A stretch of DNA of 64,000 bases, taken from Bosea sp. RAC05. GTDB taxonomy: Bacteria > Pseudomonadota > Alphaproteobacteria > Rhizobiales > Beijerinckiaceae. The notes under the pieces were generated by a model. The model saw only the letters and a list, made by a program, of their open reading frames with translations. It had not been told where the DNA came from and ran no database searches. Location of the stretch: positions 929,501 through 993,500 of the forward strand of contig NZ_CP016464.1 of NCBI RefSeq assembly GCF_001713455.1, in the 5' to 3' direction. Numbering within the stretch: position 1 is the stretch's first letter; every line of letters begins with the position of its first letter. The position numbers and the translations under genes were made by a program. Of the stretch, positions 34,530 through 42,834 are shown one piece after another.

Positions 34530-35611
34530 ACCGCAAACCGATCCGCGTCCTCATCGTCGACGATTCCGCCTCGGTCCGGCAGGTCCTCAGCACGATCCTC
34601 ACCGAGGATCCGGGCATGGAGGTCATGGGCACGGCGGCCGATGCCTTTGCCGCCGCACGCCGTCTGCAGACCGAACTGCCCGATGTCATGATCCTCGACA
34701 TCGAGATGCCGGGAATGGACGGGCTGACCTTCCTGCGCAAGATCATGGCGCAGCGGCCGATCCCCGTGATCATCTGCTCGACCCTGACCGAGGCCGGCTC
34801 CCGGGCCCTCTTCGACGCGCTCGAGGCCGGCGCCGTCGACGTGCTGCCGAAGCCGCGGGTCGACACCCGCGCGGCGCTGATGGAGACGGCCGACCGCCTG
34901 CGCCACGCCGTGCGTGCCGCCGCTCAGGCGAAGTTGCGCCCGCGCGAGCCGCGCATGCAGGTCGAGAAGAAGCTCACCGCCGATGCCATCCTGCCGCCGC
35001 CGGTGCTCGGCCGCGTCCGGCACTCAACCGACAAGATCGTCTGCATCGGCATCTCCACCGGCGGCACCGAGACGCTGCGCGAGGTGCTGGAGCAGCTCCC
35101 GGCCAACTGCCCGGGCATGGCCGTCGTCCAGCACATGCCCGAGAAGTTCACGCTCGCCTTCGCGCGCCGGCTGAACGGCCTCTGCGCGATGGAGATCAAG
35201 GAGGCCGAGGATGGCGACGAGGTTTCGACCGGCCGCGTCCTGATCGCGCCGGGCAACCGCCACATGCTGCTGCAGCGCGTCGGCCAGCAATACCGCGTCG
35301 CGATCAAGGACGGGCCGCATGTCTCGCGCCACCGCCCCTCGGTCGACGTGCTTTTCCGCTCGGCCGCGCAATATGCCGGCGCCAATGCGCTCGGCATCAT
35401 CATGACCGGCATGGGCGACGATGGCGCCCGCGGCCTGCTCGAAATGCGCAAGGCCGGTTGCCGTACCCTCGCGCAGGACGCCGAGAGCTGCGTCGTCTTC
35501 GGCATGCCCAAGGAGGCGATCGACCTCGGGGCGGCGGAACGGATCGTCAAGCTCTCTCGTGTACCGCAGGAGATCATGGCCTGGCCTCAGGCCACGGGTG
35601 GGCCCGGCTGA
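34526..35611 (+). CDS. cheB: Protein-glutamate methylesterase/glutaminase CheB
   Basis: Response regulator that removes receptor methyl groups when phosphorylated by CheA. It has 361 residues. The receiver has DD at residues 12-13 and phospho-Asp58 (ILDIEMPGMDG). The catalytic domain carries Ser177 (GISTGGTE), His203 (VVQHMPEKF) and Asp298 (TGMGDDGARG), which match the classical Ser-His-Asp triad. The linker between domains is long and basic (about residues 120-160). It is complete and directly follows cheR. Confidence 0.95.
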   Translation: MNRKPIRVLIVDDSASVRQVLSTILTEDPGMEVMGTAADAFAAARRLQTELPDVMILDIEMPGMDGLTFLRKIMAQRPIPVIICSTLTEAGSRALFDALEAGAVDVLPKPRVDTRAALMETADRLRHAVRAAAQAKLRPREPRMQVEKKLTADAILPPPVLGRVRHSTDKIVCIGISTGGTETLREVLEQLPANCPGMAVVQHMPEKFTLAFARRLNGLCAMEIKEAEDGDEVSTGRVLIAPGNRHMLLQRVGQQYRVAIKDGPHVSRHRPSVDVLFRSAAQYAGANALGIIMTGMGDDGARGLLEMRKAGCRTLAQDAESCVVFGMPKEAIDLGAAERIVKLSRVPQEIMAWPQATGGPG

Positions 35612-35621
35612 GGGAATTGTT

Positions 35622-37415
35622 ATGCGTGTGGCGTCGGAGTTGAGTGGTGGCGGGGGCATGACGATGACGGCGCACGACACCGCCCTGCCGCGGATCATCC
35701 AGGCGCTCGAGGGCACGGCCCGCGAGATCGACGTCACCTTTGCCCGGGCGGGCAGCCAGCTCGGGGAGGGCCTGAGCCTCTTCGAGGGGCTGAAGGAACG
35801 CCTTTCGACGCTGTCGGCGGAACTGGCGGGCGACGACATCGCCCAGGCCGGCGCGACGCTGTCCACCCTCGCCGGCGAATTGCGTGCCATCAATGACGGG
35901 CTGCGCCACGAGACGGGCGTGCTGCAGGAGCTCGCGCTCCACAGCAAGGACGCGTCCCAGGCCCTGGAGCGCCTGCTCGAGCATATGCGGCTGATCACGA
36001 TCCTGGCCCGCAGCGCCCGCATCGAGGCGGTCTCGGTGCAGGCCGCCGGCCGCGACTTCGGCGACTTCACCAGCGAGATCGTGGCGCTGACGACGCAGGC
36101 CCAGCGCACCATCCAGAACTGCGCCCGCGATCACGACCATCTCAGCGTGCTGCTCGGTTCGGCGCTGGAGGCGCAGCGTGAGTTCGAGGGGCAGTACGGG
36201 CTCGCCCTGTCCGGCCTCGCCGGCAAGCTGGAGCAGACCCTGGCCGAGGTGGCGGCGCGCCAGCGGCGCGGCGTCGTGCTGACCAGCGATGCCGCCACCC
36301 ATTCGGGCAAGATCGCCATGGCGGCAGGGGGTGCGATCATCGCCCTGCAGTCGGGCGACAGCATCCGCCAGCAGCTTGAGCATGCGATCAAGGCCCTGCG
36401 CCTGCTCTCCGCCGTCGCGGCCGGCACCGGGCCCGGCGCGGGTCTCGATGACGCGGCGCGCCGCGGCGCCGACATCGTGCTGCGCCGCCTCGAGGCCGCA
36501 CAGCTCCAGGAGAGCGCGCAGACCCTCGCCCAGGATGCCGACTCGATCGAGGCGGCGCTCGCCCTGCTGGCCGGCGACACCGCCGGCCTGCTCGATCTGG
36601 TGCGCTCGCTCTATCAGGGTGATGGCGCCAAGTCCGGCTCGTTCCTCGCCGATCTCGAGGCCGATCTGACCGAGGCCTCCGATCTGCTCGCCAAATGCGA
36701 TCGCGCGCGCGCCGGCGTCGACCGGGTCACGGCGGCTCTCTCCACCGTTCTGGAAACCTGCCAGCAGACCGTGGCGGCGCTCGCGGGCACGGTCTCCAGC
36801 ATCGTCCTGATCGGCATGAATGCCGGCCTGCGGGCGGCCCGGCTCGGCCCAGGCGGGCGCAGCCTCGTGGTCATCGCGCAGGAGCTCAAGGTCGCCGCCG
36901 ACCATGTTGCGGGCGATGCCGCGCAGCTCACGCCGACCTTCGCGCAGATGCAGCAGGCCTCGGGCGGGCTGAAGCAGGGCGGAAGGCTCGACGCGGCCCA
37001 TTTCGCCGCGCTGACCGATGCGATGGGAACCTCGCTCGCGGCCATGCGCGGCGCCGGCGACCGGCTCGGGTCGGCCCTCGACCAGCTCACCCGCGAGGGC
37101 GGGGGCTTCGCCTCGGTCGTCGCCCAGGCGCGCCTGTCCTTCTCGAACGCCGGGGCGATGAGCGACCTGATCGCCTCGGGCGCCGCCGAGCTCGAGCGCT
37201 CCTGCGATGCGGAGGCGATGCCGGACGATCCCGCGGCCGCCGCGGCGGTGCGGGAGCTCATCGATGGCCAGGTCTGGCCGAACTACACGATGGTCGGCGA
37301 GCGCACGATCCACCAGGCTGTCGTCGCCTCGCTGCTGCCCGCGGCGGGCGGCGTAGCGGCCCCGGTGACCGTCGCCGCCCCGGCGCAGGACGATGTCGAC
37401 GACTTCCTGTTCTAA
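35622..37415 (+). CDS. Soluble receptor-like chemotaxis protein with a CheZ-like C-terminal tail
   Basis: A 597-residue, Ala-rich, almost wholly helical protein without transmembrane segments. It is not a normal receptor. It has two stretches that resemble degraded receptor hairpin tips: LARSARIEAVSVQAAGRDFG at about residues 127-146 and IGMNAGLRAARLGPGGRSL at about 397-415. The last residues are PAQDDVDDFLF, close to the CheY-binding tail QDQVDDLLDSLGF of CheZ. The ATG at 35622 has TGAGGGA upstream; another ATG at 35658 is possible. The position at the end of the che operon, 10 bp after cheB, supports a role in CheY or array control. Function is inferred. Confidence 0.72.
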   Translation: MRVASELSGGGGMTMTAHDTALPRIIQALEGTAREIDVTFARAGSQLGEGLSLFEGLKERLSTLSAELAGDDIAQAGATLSTLAGELRAINDGLRHETGVLQELALHSKDASQALERLLEHMRLITILARSARIEAVSVQAAGRDFGDFTSEIVALTTQAQRTIQNCARDHDHLSVLLGSALEAQREFEGQYGLALSGLAGKLEQTLAEVAARQRRGVVLTSDAATHSGKIAMAAGGAIIALQSGDSIRQQLEHAIKALRLLSAVAAGTGPGAGLDDAARRGADIVLRRLEAAQLQESAQTLAQDADSIEAALALLAGDTAGLLDLVRSLYQGDGAKSGSFLADLEADLTEASDLLAKCDRARAGVDRVTAALSTVLETCQQTVAALAGTVSSIVLIGMNAGLRAARLGPGGRSLVVIAQELKVAADHVAGDAAQLTPTFAQMQQASGGLKQGGRLDAAHFAALTDAMGTSLAAMRGAGDRLGSALDQLTREGGGFASVVAQARLSFSNAGAMSDLIASGAAELERSCDAEAMPDDPAAAAAVRELIDGQVWPNYTMVGERTIHQAVVASLLPAAGGVAAPVTVAAPAQDDVDDFLF

Positions 37416-37613
37416 GGGCGCGGTTGCTTATTCCGGGTGAGAAAACCGCACGCGCAGCGTGCATGTCCCCAACTTTCTCGCGACTTGGAAGGGCCTCATC
37501 AACCTTTTACGTTAGAATTCGCCCAATCGCGGATAGACAACGCCTTGTCTTCGTCCTATGGCCGATTCTGTTATCACAGCATTTGCACCCTCTAGCTGCG
37601 ATCGGAGCGCCCC

Positions 37614-38063
37614 ATGGCAGATAATAACGAAGAGCTGCTCGATCTGACGACATCAATCGTCTCGGCCTATGTCGCCCGCAATAATGTCCCGCGCAGCGAC
37701 CTCGCCGATCTCATCGCGAGTGTCCATGCGTCACTTGCCAAGCTGGGCGGTGAGCCGGAGCCCCCGCCGGCCGCGCCGCTCGTCCCGGCCGTACCGATCC
37801 GCAAATCGGTCACGCCGGAGGCGATCATCTGCCTGGAGGACGGCAAGTCGTTCAAATCCTTGAAGCGGCATCTCAGCAGCAAATACGATCTCACCCCCGA
37901 GCAGTATCGCGCGAAGTGGGGTCTGCCTGCCGATTACCCGATGGTCGCGCCGGCTTATGCCGAGGCGCGCTCGGCGCTCGCCAAGTCGATGGGCCTCGGC
38001 CGCAAGGCTGCGGCCGCCGCTCCGGCCGCGAAGGCCAAGCGGGGCCCGCGCGCCAAGGCCTGA
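37614..38063 (+). CDS. MucR/Ros-family transcriptional regulator
   Basis: A 149-residue regulator. The N-terminal half (LLDLTTSIVSAYVARNNV) is the oligomerisation region. The DNA-binding half has ICLEDGKSFKSLKRHLSSKY and then LTPEQYRAKWGLPADYPMVAPAYAE, the family signature. The second zinc-ligand position is Asp (CLED) rather than the Cys of Ros (C-x2-C), a variant also known among rhizobial Ros/MucR relatives. The C-terminus is a Lys/Ala-rich tail (KAAAAAPAAKAKRGPRAKA). The gene stands alone after a 198 bp gap that starts with nothing notable and ends with an AT-richer stretch likely to hold its promoter. MucR proteins bind AT-rich DNA and control surface polysaccharide and motility genes in related bacteria. 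Confidence 0.92.
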   Translation: MADNNEELLDLTTSIVSAYVARNNVPRSDLADLIASVHASLAKLGGEPEPPPAAPLVPAVPIRKSVTPEAIICLEDGKSFKSLKRHLSSKYDLTPEQYRAKWGLPADYPMVAPAYAEARSALAKSMGLGRKAAAAAPAAKAKRGPRAKA

Positions 38064-38166
38064 CCGGCGCGGCCTGGTCGGCAAGTCCGATCGAGCCCGC
38101 CGCAACGCGCCGACGATACTGATTCGCAGCCTCGCCCGTTGGGCGGGGCTGTTCTCGTTTGGGAGG

Positions 38167-39108
38167 TCAGCGCCGCCCGAGCAGGCTCTTCCTGAGCATG
38201 CAGTGCACGCCCTTGTGCTGGTTCACCGTCTGGGTGACCCGCAGATCGGCCGCCATCGAGCACAGAGCATAGGCCTGTTCGCGCGTGATGCCCGTGCGCT
38301 CGACGATCAGCACGATCATGTCGCGCAGGGCCTTTTCCGCGCAGCGGTCGAGGTCGGGGTCCATGCCGCAGGTGATGACATGGGTCGGCGTCTCGGCGCG
38401 GGGATAGGTGAAGGTCAGGTCCTTGCGGACCGTCAGGCGGAAGGTGCCCGACAGCGCCGTCTCGATTGCGGTGACGTTGACCTCGCCGTCGCCCTGCACG
38501 CCATGGCCGTCGCCCACCGAGAACAGCGCGCCGGGCACGAAGACCGGCAGATAGAGCGTCGTGCCGGCGACCAGCTCCTTGTTGTCGAGATTGCCGCCGA
38601 AGGCGCGCGGGATGATCGAGGTGCAGCGCCCCCATTCCAGCGGCGGCGCCACGCCCATCACGCCGAAGAACGGCGACAACGGCAGCTCCAGCCCCCAGGG
38701 CAGCGTGCCGACCATCCGCGTCTTGTCGAGCGGGATGTTCATCATGTGGAAATGCGGGAAGTCGTCCGGCAGCGTGCCGGCGAGCGGCCGGTTGAGGTTG
38801 TAGCCCCAGTCCTGCCGCAGCGAGACCGCCTCGATGTCGATCTGCAGCACGTCTCCCGGCCAGGCGCCCTCGACCGCGACCGCACCGGTCAGGATATGCG
38901 GGCCGAAGGGCAGGCCCTTCTGCGCCGCGTGGATCGCGTGCAGCTCGGGCGGGACGTGGAATCCGGCCGGCGGCAGGGTCTCGACCGTGCCGCTGACGGA
39001 TTCGATCGTGACGCTCTCGCCGCTGGCGATGGTCAGCGCGGGCGGCACGCGCGCGTCGAAATAGCCCCAGTGGCAGGTCTCGGGCGAAGCCTTGAGATGA
39101 TGGGTCAT
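38167..39108 (-). CDS. Acetamidase/formamidase family protein
   Basis: Hydrolyses a small amide such as formamide or acetamide to ammonia and the acid. The protein has 313 residues from ATG 39106-39108. Family blocks are HWGYFDARVPPALTIASGE near the start, GDVLQIDIEAVSL, FGVMGVAPP, GGNLDNKELVAGTTLYLPV, and SVGDGHGVQGDGEVNVTAIE, which carries metal-binding and active-site residues. No transporter or regulator is directly attached. It is convergent with mucR (103 bp gap), and 152 bp separates it from the divergent LOG gene. Confidence 0.9.
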   Translation of the reverse strand: MTHHLKASPETCHWGYFDARVPPALTIASGESVTIESVSGTVETLPPAGFHVPPELHAIHAAQKGLPFGPHILTGAVAVEGAWPGDVLQIDIEAVSLRQDWGYNLNRPLAGTLPDDFPHFHMMNIPLDKTRMVGTLPWGLELPLSPFFGVMGVAPPLEWGRCTSIIPRAFGGNLDNKELVAGTTLYLPVFVPGALFSVGDGHGVQGDGEVNVTAIETALSGTFRLTVRKDLTFTYPRAETPTHVITCGMDPDLDRCAEKALRDMIVLIVERTGITREQAYALCSMAADLRVTQTVNQHKGVHCMLRKSLLGRR

Positions 39109-39260
39109 GATCGCTCCCGCGCGGCGTGGCGGCAGGATGGTCTGCGGCCGGAGGGACGTCGAGTGCAAATTTCGCGCCCCTCGGCTGCGCGCGCTTGCCT
39201 TCCTGGCCCGGTTGCCTTCATGGGCCAGTCCTGTCCGCCCGATGCGAGGAGATCCTGCCG

Positions 39261-39839
39261 ATGTCGCGAGACCTGAAAGCCATCGCCCTGTTCTGCGGCT
39301 CGAACACGGGGCGGGGCGAGGCCTATCGCGAGGGTGCCGCGCGGCTTGGGGCCGAGATCGGCCGGCGCGGGCTGACGCTGGTCTATGGCGGCACGCATAA
39401 GGGACTGATGGGCGTCGTCGCCGACGCCGTGCTGGCGCAGGGCGGGGCCGTCCACGGCGTCATCACCCGGCGTCTGGCGGATCTCGGCCATCTCCACGAG
39501 GGGCTGACCCGGCACGAGATCGTCGACGGCATGCGTGCGCGCAAGGAGCGCATGGCCGAACTCGCCGATGGCTTCGTCGCCATGCCCGGCGGCATCGGCA
39601 CGCTCGAGGAGTTCATGGAGGCCTGGACGCTGAACCAGCTCGGCGAGTTCGACAAGCCGGCCGGGCTGTTCGACATCGAAGGTTACTACCAGCCCTTCAT
39701 GGGCTTCATCGACCACATGATCGCCCAAGGGTTCCTGCCACCGGCGCACCGGCAGGGGATTGTCGTCGAGCCCGATGCGGCCCGCCTGGTCGACGGGCTC
39801 GTAGCCTTCGAGCGCGTCACCGTTCCGAAATGGCTCTAG
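39261..39839 (+). CDS. LOG-family protein (cytokinin riboside 5'-monophosphate phosphoribohydrolase type)
   Basis: A 192-residue Rossmann-like protein. It has the invariant PGGIGTLEEF (residues of about 111-120), LVYGGTHKGLMG near residue 40 and VDGMRARKERM between them. These are the nucleotide-binding and catalytic Arg/Glu motifs of LOG proteins, which release free bases from nucleoside 5'-monophosphates and were long misannotated as lysine decarboxylases. The ATG at 39261 has GAGGAGATC upstream. Its 3' end overlaps the convergent LysR gene by 23 bp. Confidence 0.9.
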   Translation: MSRDLKAIALFCGSNTGRGEAYREGAARLGAEIGRRGLTLVYGGTHKGLMGVVADAVLAQGGAVHGVITRRLADLGHLHEGLTRHEIVDGMRARKERMAELADGFVAMPGGIGTLEEFMEAWTLNQLGEFDKPAGLFDIEGYYQPFMGFIDHMIAQGFLPPAHRQGIVVEPDAARLVDGLVAFERVTVPKWL

Positions 39840-40740
39840 ACCGGCCGGTCTCGAGGCGGGCGGCGAGCTGCTCGGCGAATTTCGCCGCCGCCACCGGCAG
39901 CGGCCGGCCGTGGAGCTGGCCCATCGCGAAGCGGGCCGGTTGGATGTCGCGCTCGTCGATCGGGCGCGAGATCAGCCCGTCGCGATGCTTCAGGCTGGCG
40001 GGCGCACCGATCTCGATCTGGAAGGTGATGGCGTCCTCCAGCCGGACATAGTTGCGCAGGAACTCGAAGGAGTTCGATTCGATCACCGGCACGAGCTTGA
40101 ACGAGCTCCTGGCGACGGCCTGGTCGAGCAGCTGGCGCCCGCCATAGCTGCGGTCGGGCAGCGCCAGGGGAAAGCCGCTGCACTCCCGCAGGCGGATGCT
40201 GCCCTCCTTCGCGAGCGGATGGTCCTGCCGCATGATGGCGACGAGGCGCTGCTCGGCGGACGCGATGATCTGGAAGCCGATGCTGGTGTCGAGCCGGAAG
40301 ATCAGGGCGAGATCGACCTCGTAACCCGCCAGCGCCCGCAGGGCCTCGCCATGGCTGGCGACGCGCACGTCGAACTCGACGAGGGGAAAGGCGCTGCGAT
40401 AGGCGGCGATCTCGACCGGCAGGAAATCATGCGCGAGCGCATGGCTGCAGGCGATCGCGACCGTGCCGCGCCGGAACCCCGAGAGGTCCTCGATCTGCGA
40501 GCGCACCCGGCCCATATCGGCGAGCTGGCTGCGGATGTGCCGGATCAGCAGCTCGCCGGCTGCATTCAATCGCACCCCGCGCGGCAGCCGCTCGAAGATC
40601 TTGGTGCCGAGTTCGTCCTCGACGTCCTGCACGCGCCGGTTCAGCGCCGAGGCGGTGATGTTGAGCCGCTCAGCCGCCTTGCGGATCGAGCCCACGCGCG
40701 CGACCTCGTCGATATAGTTCAGCAGGCGCAGATGCTTCAT
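39817..40740 (-). CDS. LysR-family transcriptional regulator
   Basis: A 307-residue regulator. The winged helix-turn-helix covers residues 1-60 (EVARVGSIRKAAERLNITASALNRRVQDVEDELG), with some departure from the common family consensus at the recognition helix. The effector domain follows (about 90-290). It is divergent from the Tat-exported binding-protein gene with a 127 bp gap, so it probably controls the downstream transport and hydrolase operon. Confidence 0.9.
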   Translation of the reverse strand: MKHLRLLNYIDEVARVGSIRKAAERLNITASALNRRVQDVEDELGTKIFERLPRGVRLNAAGELLIRHIRSQLADMGRVRSQIEDLSGFRRGTVAIACSHALAHDFLPVEIAAYRSAFPLVEFDVRVASHGEALRALAGYEVDLALIFRLDTSIGFQIIASAEQRLVAIMRQDHPLAKEGSIRLRECSGFPLALPDRSYGGRQLLDQAVARSSFKLVPVIESNSFEFLRNYVRLEDAITFQIEIGAPASLKHRDGLISRPIDERDIQPARFAMGQLHGRPLPVAAAKFAEQLAARLETGRSRAISER

Positions 40741-40867
40741 GGCATGGCCTCTCGAGCGATGCGTTTTACGAACAGATCATGCAAGAAGTCAGCACAAGAC
40801 GGCATCGGTCAAGCCGGCCTAGGCTTCTCCCATGGCAGCGGCACAAGGCCGCGATGGGAGAGTTCGC

Positions 40868-41920
40868 ATGACGCACGCGATCAGCCGACGCCGTTTCACC
40901 CTCGCGGCCGGTGCCGCCGCACTGGCCTCCGCCCTGCCGCGGCCGGCACTGGCGCAGGCCCCCACCCGCCTGAAAATGATCCTGAACTGGCGCTACCAGG
41001 GCCCGCAGGGCTGGTTCTTTCTGGCCGATGACCGCGGCTACTTCCGCGAGGAAGGGCTCGAGATCGTCATGGACCAGGGCAACGGCTCGGGTGCGGCGGT
41101 CGGGGCGGTCGCCTCGGGCTCCTACGACATCGGCTTCGGCGATATCAACGCGCTGATCCAGCTCGTCGCGCGCAGCCAGCCGGGCGCCGCCACGCCGCTG
41201 GCGATCTCGGCCCTCTACAACCGCCCGCCCTTCACCATCGCGGTGAAGGCCGACGGGCCGATCAAGACGCCGAAGGATCTCGAAGGCCGCACCATCGGCG
41301 GCCCGGCCAATGACGGCGCGCTCAAGCTCTTCCCGGCCTTCGCCAAGCTCGCCGGCATCGACGCCACGAAGGTCGCCATCACCAACATGCAGCCGAATCT
41401 GCGCGAGCAGATGCTGCAGCGCGGGCAGGTCGACGGCGTCTTCGGCTTCGTCAACACCATCGCCTTCTCGGCCAAGCTCGTCGGCATCGACCCCACCAAG
41501 GACTTCCGCTTCATCAATTTCGGCGATTACGGGATGGACCTCTACTCCAACGCCATGATCGCCTCGCGCAAGCTCGCGACCGAGAACCCCAATGCGCTGA
41601 AAGGCCTGCTGCGCGCGATCAACCGCGGCCTGAAGGACACGCTGAAGGACAACGACGCCGCGATCGAGGCGGTGGCGAAGCGCGAACCGCTGATCAACAG
41701 GGTCGTCGAGAAGGAGCGCCTGGTCGCCACCCTCGCCTCGGAAATGAGCCATCCCGAGGTCGCCACGATCGGCATAGGCGATATCGACGACGCCCGCTTC
41801 AAGAAGTCGATCGCGATCGTCGTCGAGGCCGACAGCCTGCCGCGCGTGCCGGCTCCCGAAGAGGTCTTCAGCCGCGCCTTCCTGCCGCCCCTGGCCGACC
41901 GCGTCACCAAGCTGGGGTGA
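40868..41920 (+). CDS. ABC transporter substrate-binding protein, NMT1/SsuA type, Tat-exported
   Basis: A 350-residue periplasmic binding protein. A twin-arginine signal SRRRFTLAAGAAALAS ends with an AQA-type cleavage site at about residue 30. Then come LKMILNWRYQGPQGWFFLADDRGYF and MDQGNGSGAAVGAVASGSYDIGFGD, typical of binding proteins for aromatic, sulfonate or pyrimidine-type ligands. The ATPase and permease of the importer are encoded 2.4 kb downstream. The start at ATG 40868 has GGGAGAG upstream. The ligand is unknown; the hydrolases in the operon suggest a cyclic amide. Confidence 0.9.
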   Translation: MTHAISRRRFTLAAGAAALASALPRPALAQAPTRLKMILNWRYQGPQGWFFLADDRGYFREEGLEIVMDQGNGSGAAVGAVASGSYDIGFGDINALIQLVARSQPGAATPLAISALYNRPPFTIAVKADGPIKTPKDLEGRTIGGPANDGALKLFPAFAKLAGIDATKVAITNMQPNLREQMLQRGQVDGVFGFVNTIAFSAKLVGIDPTKDFRFINFGDYGMDLYSNAMIASRKLATENPNALKGLLRAINRGLKDTLKDNDAAIEAVAKREPLINRVVEKERLVATLASEMSHPEVATIGIGDIDDARFKKSIAIVVEADSLPRVPAPEEVFSRAFLPPLADRVTKLG

Positions 41921-41943
41921 AGCCCTTCTTCCTCTCCCTCCAG

Positions 41944-41990
41944 CCCTCATCCTGAGGAGCGGCCGAAGGCCGCGTCTCGAAGGATAAGGG
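41944..41990. repeat. Short palindromic repeat family D
   Basis: CCCTCATCCTGAGGAGC and CGTCTCGAAGGATAAGGG flank GGCCGAAGGCC, giving a 47 bp imperfect hairpin between the binding-protein gene and the SDR gene. It resembles widespread short extragenic palindromes of alphaproteobacteria. Only one copy is seen in the window. Confidence 0.7.
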
Positions 41991-42031
41991 CTCAGGGTGG
42001 CCTGCGCGAAGACAAGAACAAGAGATTGACG

Positions 42032-42826
42032 ATGGATCTGAACCTCACCGGCCGCGTCGCGGTCATCACCGGCCCGGCCAAGGGCATGGGCGCCGCCGTC
42101 ACCCGGGCCTTTGCGGCTGAAGGCTGTCAGCTGGCCCTGATCGGCCGCGACATCGCCGCGATCGAACCCGTCGCGGCGGAGATCCGCGCGAAGGGCGCGC
42201 AGGCCATCGTCATCGCCTGCGACATCACCAAGGGCAGCGACTGCGAGGCCGCCATCGCCCGGACGCAGTCGGCCTTCGGCGGGCGCATCGACATCCTCGT
42301 CAATGTCGCCGGCGGCTCGGGGCCGATCGGCAAGACCGGCTGGGAGACCACGGAGGAGGAGTTCGACGAGATCGTCGATCTCAACATGCGCGGCTGCTTC
42401 AACACCATGCGCGCCTGCCTGCCGGCGATGATCGCGCAGAAGGGCGGCAAGATCGTCAATGTCGGCGGCACCTTCGGCATGCGCGGTCGCGCCGGGCGCA
42501 TGGCCTATTCGGCCTCGAAATGGGGCCTGCGCGGCATCACCAAGAGCTTCGCGCTCGAAGCCGGCCCCTTCGGCATCAACGTCAACTGCGTCGCGCCGGG
42601 CATGGTCGACGGGCCGCGTTTCCGTGGCAAGGTCGTGCCGGAGATGGCGAAGCGCCTCGGCATCTCGGAGGAAGCTGCTTTCGAGAAGCATGCGGCGGAC
42701 TATGCGCTGAAGCGCGTCTCCACCGATGAGGACGTGGCCAATGCCTGCCTCTTCCTCGCCTCCGACGTCTCCCGCCAGATCACTGGCGTCGACCTGCCGG
42801 TCGATGGCGGCTGGGCCATGCTGTGA
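42032..42826 (+). CDS. Short-chain dehydrogenase/reductase (SDR)
   Basis: A 264-residue NAD(P)-dependent oxidoreductase. The cofactor loop TGPAKGMGAAV replaces the usual TGxxxGxG with the same spacing. NVAGG (the NNAG equivalent) is present, and the catalytic Tyr and Lys are in YSASK. The usual catalytic Ser about 13 residues before the Tyr is missing: the stretch reads NVGGTFGMRG, where a Thr is the nearest hydroxyl. The C-terminal GVDLPVDGGWAML is typical. It lies within the importer/hydrolase operon, with the next gene starting 8 bp after its stop. Confidence 0.88.
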   Translation: MDLNLTGRVAVITGPAKGMGAAVTRAFAAEGCQLALIGRDIAAIEPVAAEIRAKGAQAIVIACDITKGSDCEAAIARTQSAFGGRIDILVNVAGGSGPIGKTGWETTEEEFDEIVDLNMRGCFNTMRACLPAMIAQKGGKIVNVGGTFGMRGRAGRMAYSASKWGLRGITKSFALEAGPFGINVNCVAPGMVDGPRFRGKVVPEMAKRLGISEEAAFEKHAADYALKRVSTDEDVANACLFLASDVSRQITGVDLPVDGGWAML

Positions 42827-42834
42827 GGGCGCCC

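Noticed and set aside
39261..39839. Lysine decarboxylase
   Set aside because: The PGGIGTLEE motif and 192-residue length define the LOG family; true lysine decarboxylases are PLP enzymes of very different sequence.
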